Of a stretch of DNA of 7,210 nt, positions 5,530 through 7,210 are shown piece after piece. This DNA comes from Candidatus Omnitrophota bacterium. GTDB taxonomy: Bacteria; Omnitrophota; Gorgyraeia; Gygaellales; Profunditerraquicolaceae. Numbering within the stretch: position 1 is the stretch's first letter; every line of letters starts with the position of its first letter. The notes under the pieces were generated by a model, which searched no databases, was not told the DNA's origin, and saw only the letters and a list, made by a program, of their open reading frames with translations. The stretch is from the NCBI GenBank assembly GCA_030691725.1, contig JAUYDQ010000079.1, forward strand, positions 1-7,210, given 5' to 3'. Made by a program: the position numbers and the translations under genes.

Positions 5530-7210
5530 TTATATATCCAGGTTCTTCACCTGATGCGCGTAATCTTCAATGAACTTTCGGCGCGGCTCAACCTGGTCCC
5601 CCATTAAAACTGTAAACATCTTGTCTGTCTCTACCGCGTCTTCCAGGGTCACCTTTAAAATGGTGCGCTTTTCAGGATCCATGGTTGTCTCCCAGAGCTG
5701 TTGGGGATTCATTTCTCCCAGGCCTTTGTATCTTTGAATATGCATACCCTTGGAGGCCATCTCTTTTATATAAACCAATACTTCTTTTAAACTAAAGAGG
5801 TCCTCCTGCTCCTTCTCGTTTGTAATACGATAGGACGCCTTGATTTTTTTGCCTGTATCCTTGCTGCCAGTCTCTTTCTGCGCTATTGCCTCAGAGGCAT
5901 AAGTAGCTATATCCAAACCCAGCTTCTCTATTTTAGCTACAACCTGTTCTGTTTCATGGGCCTCAAAAAGCTCTAAAATATCCTGCTCTGTGTCTTTGCC
6001 TTCTTTATCCGTAAAGCTAGCTAATTCTTTATCGGAATAGAGAAAATGGTCATTCCCCTCCACTTTTACCCTATAAATTGGCATTTTCTTGGTCTTTGGG
6101 TGCCTGAATTGCAGGTATTTCTCAATTTCTACTCCCTTTTTTCCTAAAATCCTCCCTAACTTCTCCAACTCTACAAGTAGCTGTAAAAGATCCTTAAACT
6201 GGTTATCTGTAAAAGCCCGCTTGTCTTTGAGGCGCATAAAACAATGCCCTTCTCTGCCTAATTCTAAAAGCAATTCATCCATCTGTTGCTCAGTCTGGAT
6301 ATATTCTTCGCGTTGCCCGCGTTTTATTTTATATAGCGGTGGCTGGGTGATATAAACATACCCCCCTTCTATAAGCTTGGGCAGTTGCCGATACAAAAGC
6401 GTCAAGAGCAGTGTGCGGATATGAGAGCCATCTATATCAGCATCTGCCATAAGCATTAGCTTATGATAACGCAATTTAGTAATATCAAATTCCTCGCCTA
6501 CCCCTGTGCCCAAGGCAGTAATTATGTTGCGTATTTCTTCGTTGGATAAAATCTTATCTAACCTGGCTTTTTCCACATTCAAAATTTTACCCTTAATAGG
6601 TAGAATTGCCTGAAACCTACGGTCACGGCCCTGCTTGGCACTATTATGCACAAACACACCGCAAGCCAAAGCAAAATTATGCGTATTGGAAACCTCTATA
6701 TCATAAACATCTATTTTTTCTTCTACCGTTTCTATGCGCTTGATTTTATGATTGTAATTTACTGCCGCTTCTAAGAGAGCGTCTCGATTGGCATTAAAAA
6801 ACCTGCCCACTAGAGTATTATATTTTAATAAAGTAGTGCCACGCCGAGGAAGCACCCTTCTTTCATCATCGTATAGCTCAAGGCCGCCATGGCTCCCATA
6901 TACCATCCTAGCAAAAGCTAAGCTATGATCTAAATAGGTCTGGTTATAAGCAGATTTTCTTTTTTTTCTAAATTCTTGCGTCCACTGCTCTTTTGTCTTC
7001 TGCTTTCTCCACGCTAAAAGTTTGGCGTCGGACCATTCTATTTTTGCTTTTTTCAATAAATATTCTTTGGCTTCAGGATGGACGCTAAAATATTTTTTCA
7101 CTCTATTGGCTTGTTTTTTTCTATTTTCTTCTTTAGACCAATAATTTTTCTGGGCCAGATTCAAGAATTGTGTATTTTGCGTTCGATAATCCGGATGGCT
7201 ATGATAAAAC
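5530..7210 (-). CDS. gyrB: DNA gyrase subunit B, C-terminal part of intein-containing precursor (5' part outside window)
   Basis: GyrB is the ATPase and Toprim subunit of gyrase. The frame is open to the right edge, reading [15 protein letters not shown] before the first possible TTG, so the true start and the ATPase domain lie outside. After the end of an intein, 370 extein residues follow: [32 protein letters not shown], the metal-binding Toprim motif [10 protein letters not shown] (6421-6450), and near the C terminus [20 protein letters not shown] with the final [12 protein letters not shown]. About 200 residues separate the [10 protein letters not shown] strand from QRYKGLG. That is much longer than in Bacillus-type GyrB and comparable to the insertion in E. 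coli GyrB. The upstream half of the Toprim site (EGDSAGG in the family) should lie just beyond the missing intein N-terminus. ParE is less likely because gyrA, with its GyrA box, follows directly. Confidence 0.96.
   Translation of the reverse strand, partial: FYHSHPDYRTQNTQFLNLAQKNYWSKEENRKKQANRVKKYFSVHPEAKEYLLKKAKIEWSDAKLLAWRKQKTKEQWTQEFRKKRKSAYNQTYLDHSLAFARMVYGSHGGLELYDDERRVLPRRGTTLLKYNTLVGRFFNANRDALLEAAVNYNHKIKRIETVEEKIDVYDIEVSNTHNFALACGVFVHNSAKQGRDRRFQAILPIKGKILNVEKARLDKILSNEEIRNIITALGTGVGEEFDITKLRYHKLMLMADADIDGSHIRTLLLTLLYRQLPKLIEGGYVYITQPPLYKIKRGQREEYIQTEQQMDELLLELGREGHCFMRLKDKRAFTDNQFKDLLQLLVELEKLGRILGKKGVEIEKYLQFRHPKTKKMPIYRVKVEGNDHFLYSDKELASFTDKEGKDTEQDILELFEAHETEQVVAKIEKLGLDIATYASEAIAQKETGSKDTGKKIKASYRITNEKEQEDLFSLKEVLVYIKEMASKGMHIQRYKGLGEMNPQQLWETTMDPEKRTILKVTLEDAVETDKMFTVLMGDQVEPRRKFIEDYAHQVKNLDI
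6643..7210 (-). mobile_element. GyrB intein, C-terminal 189 residues, HNH-type repeat architecture (N-terminus outside window)
   Basis: The C-terminal portion of an intein that ends exactly before the Ser of SAKQGRDRR. Its tail [23 protein letters not shown] has block F, the penultimate His and terminal Asn, with +1 Ser, so C-terminal cleavage residues are intact. Upstream are Lys/Arg/Trp-rich helical repeats (about 6900-7180; for example [14 protein letters not shown] and [14 protein letters not shown]) and a module ending NYNHKIKR (about 6740-6810). Both resemble the equivalent parts of the GyrA intein. No LAGLIDADG motif appears in the visible part. The N-terminal Cys, block B and any HNH core must be beyond position 7210. 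From memory of the family, cyanobacterial GyrB inteins use this SAKQG site. Confidence 0.94.

Noticed and set aside
5530..7164. gyrB starting at a TTG at 7162-7164
   Set aside because: The frame is open upstream to the window edge and the TTG falls inside the intein, so it is not a translation start.

Overview
This is a bacterial housekeeping segment with every gene on the minus strand. In transcription order, from high to low coordinates, it holds gyrB (5' end outside the window), gyrA, tRNA-Glu(UUC) and the 5' part of glmS. The gyrB-gyrA tandem and the universal enzyme motifs point clearly to Bacteria. The phylum cannot be fixed from the sequence alone. A long Toprim-side insertion in GyrB and an intein-rich chromosome would suit an uncultured lineage such as Omnitrophota or another PVC-like group, but that is a low-confidence guess.

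The main discovery is that all three protein genes are interrupted in frame by inteins, each placed directly in a catalytic motif and each followed by Ser as the +1 residue. GyrB (6643-7210, N-terminal part outside) is interrupted just before SAKQG. GyrA (3861-5078, 406 aa) is interrupted at GNFG/SID, 12 residues before the DNA-cleaving Tyr-Thr pair. GlmS (99-1427, 443 aa) is interrupted at GIGH/SRWATHG, inside the glutamine-binding loop. The GyrA intein carries an HNH endonuclease followed by tandem Trp/Pro-containing helical repeats, and the visible part of the GyrB intein has the same kind of repeats and tail. The GlmS intein is a different type: a two-motif LAGLIDADG endonuclease with an apparent XRE-like helix-turn-helix upstream. 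The window therefore records at least two independent homing lineages.

Layout: 1-1646 glmS (partial, open at the left edge); 1670-1744 tRNA-Glu, squeezed into the 114-base gap between glmS and gyrA; 1761-5408 gyrA; 5409-5529 an intergenic gap holding two strong inverted repeats; 5530-7210 gyrB (partial, open at the right edge). No non-coding stretch exceeds 300 bases.

Functionally, GyrA and GyrB form the A2B2 DNA gyrase that supercoils DNA. GlmS makes glucosamine-6-phosphate for the cell wall. The tRNA lies so close to both neighbours that co-transcription and tRNA processing probably separate the gyrA and glmS messages. All three enzymes should be inactive until protein splicing has occurred.
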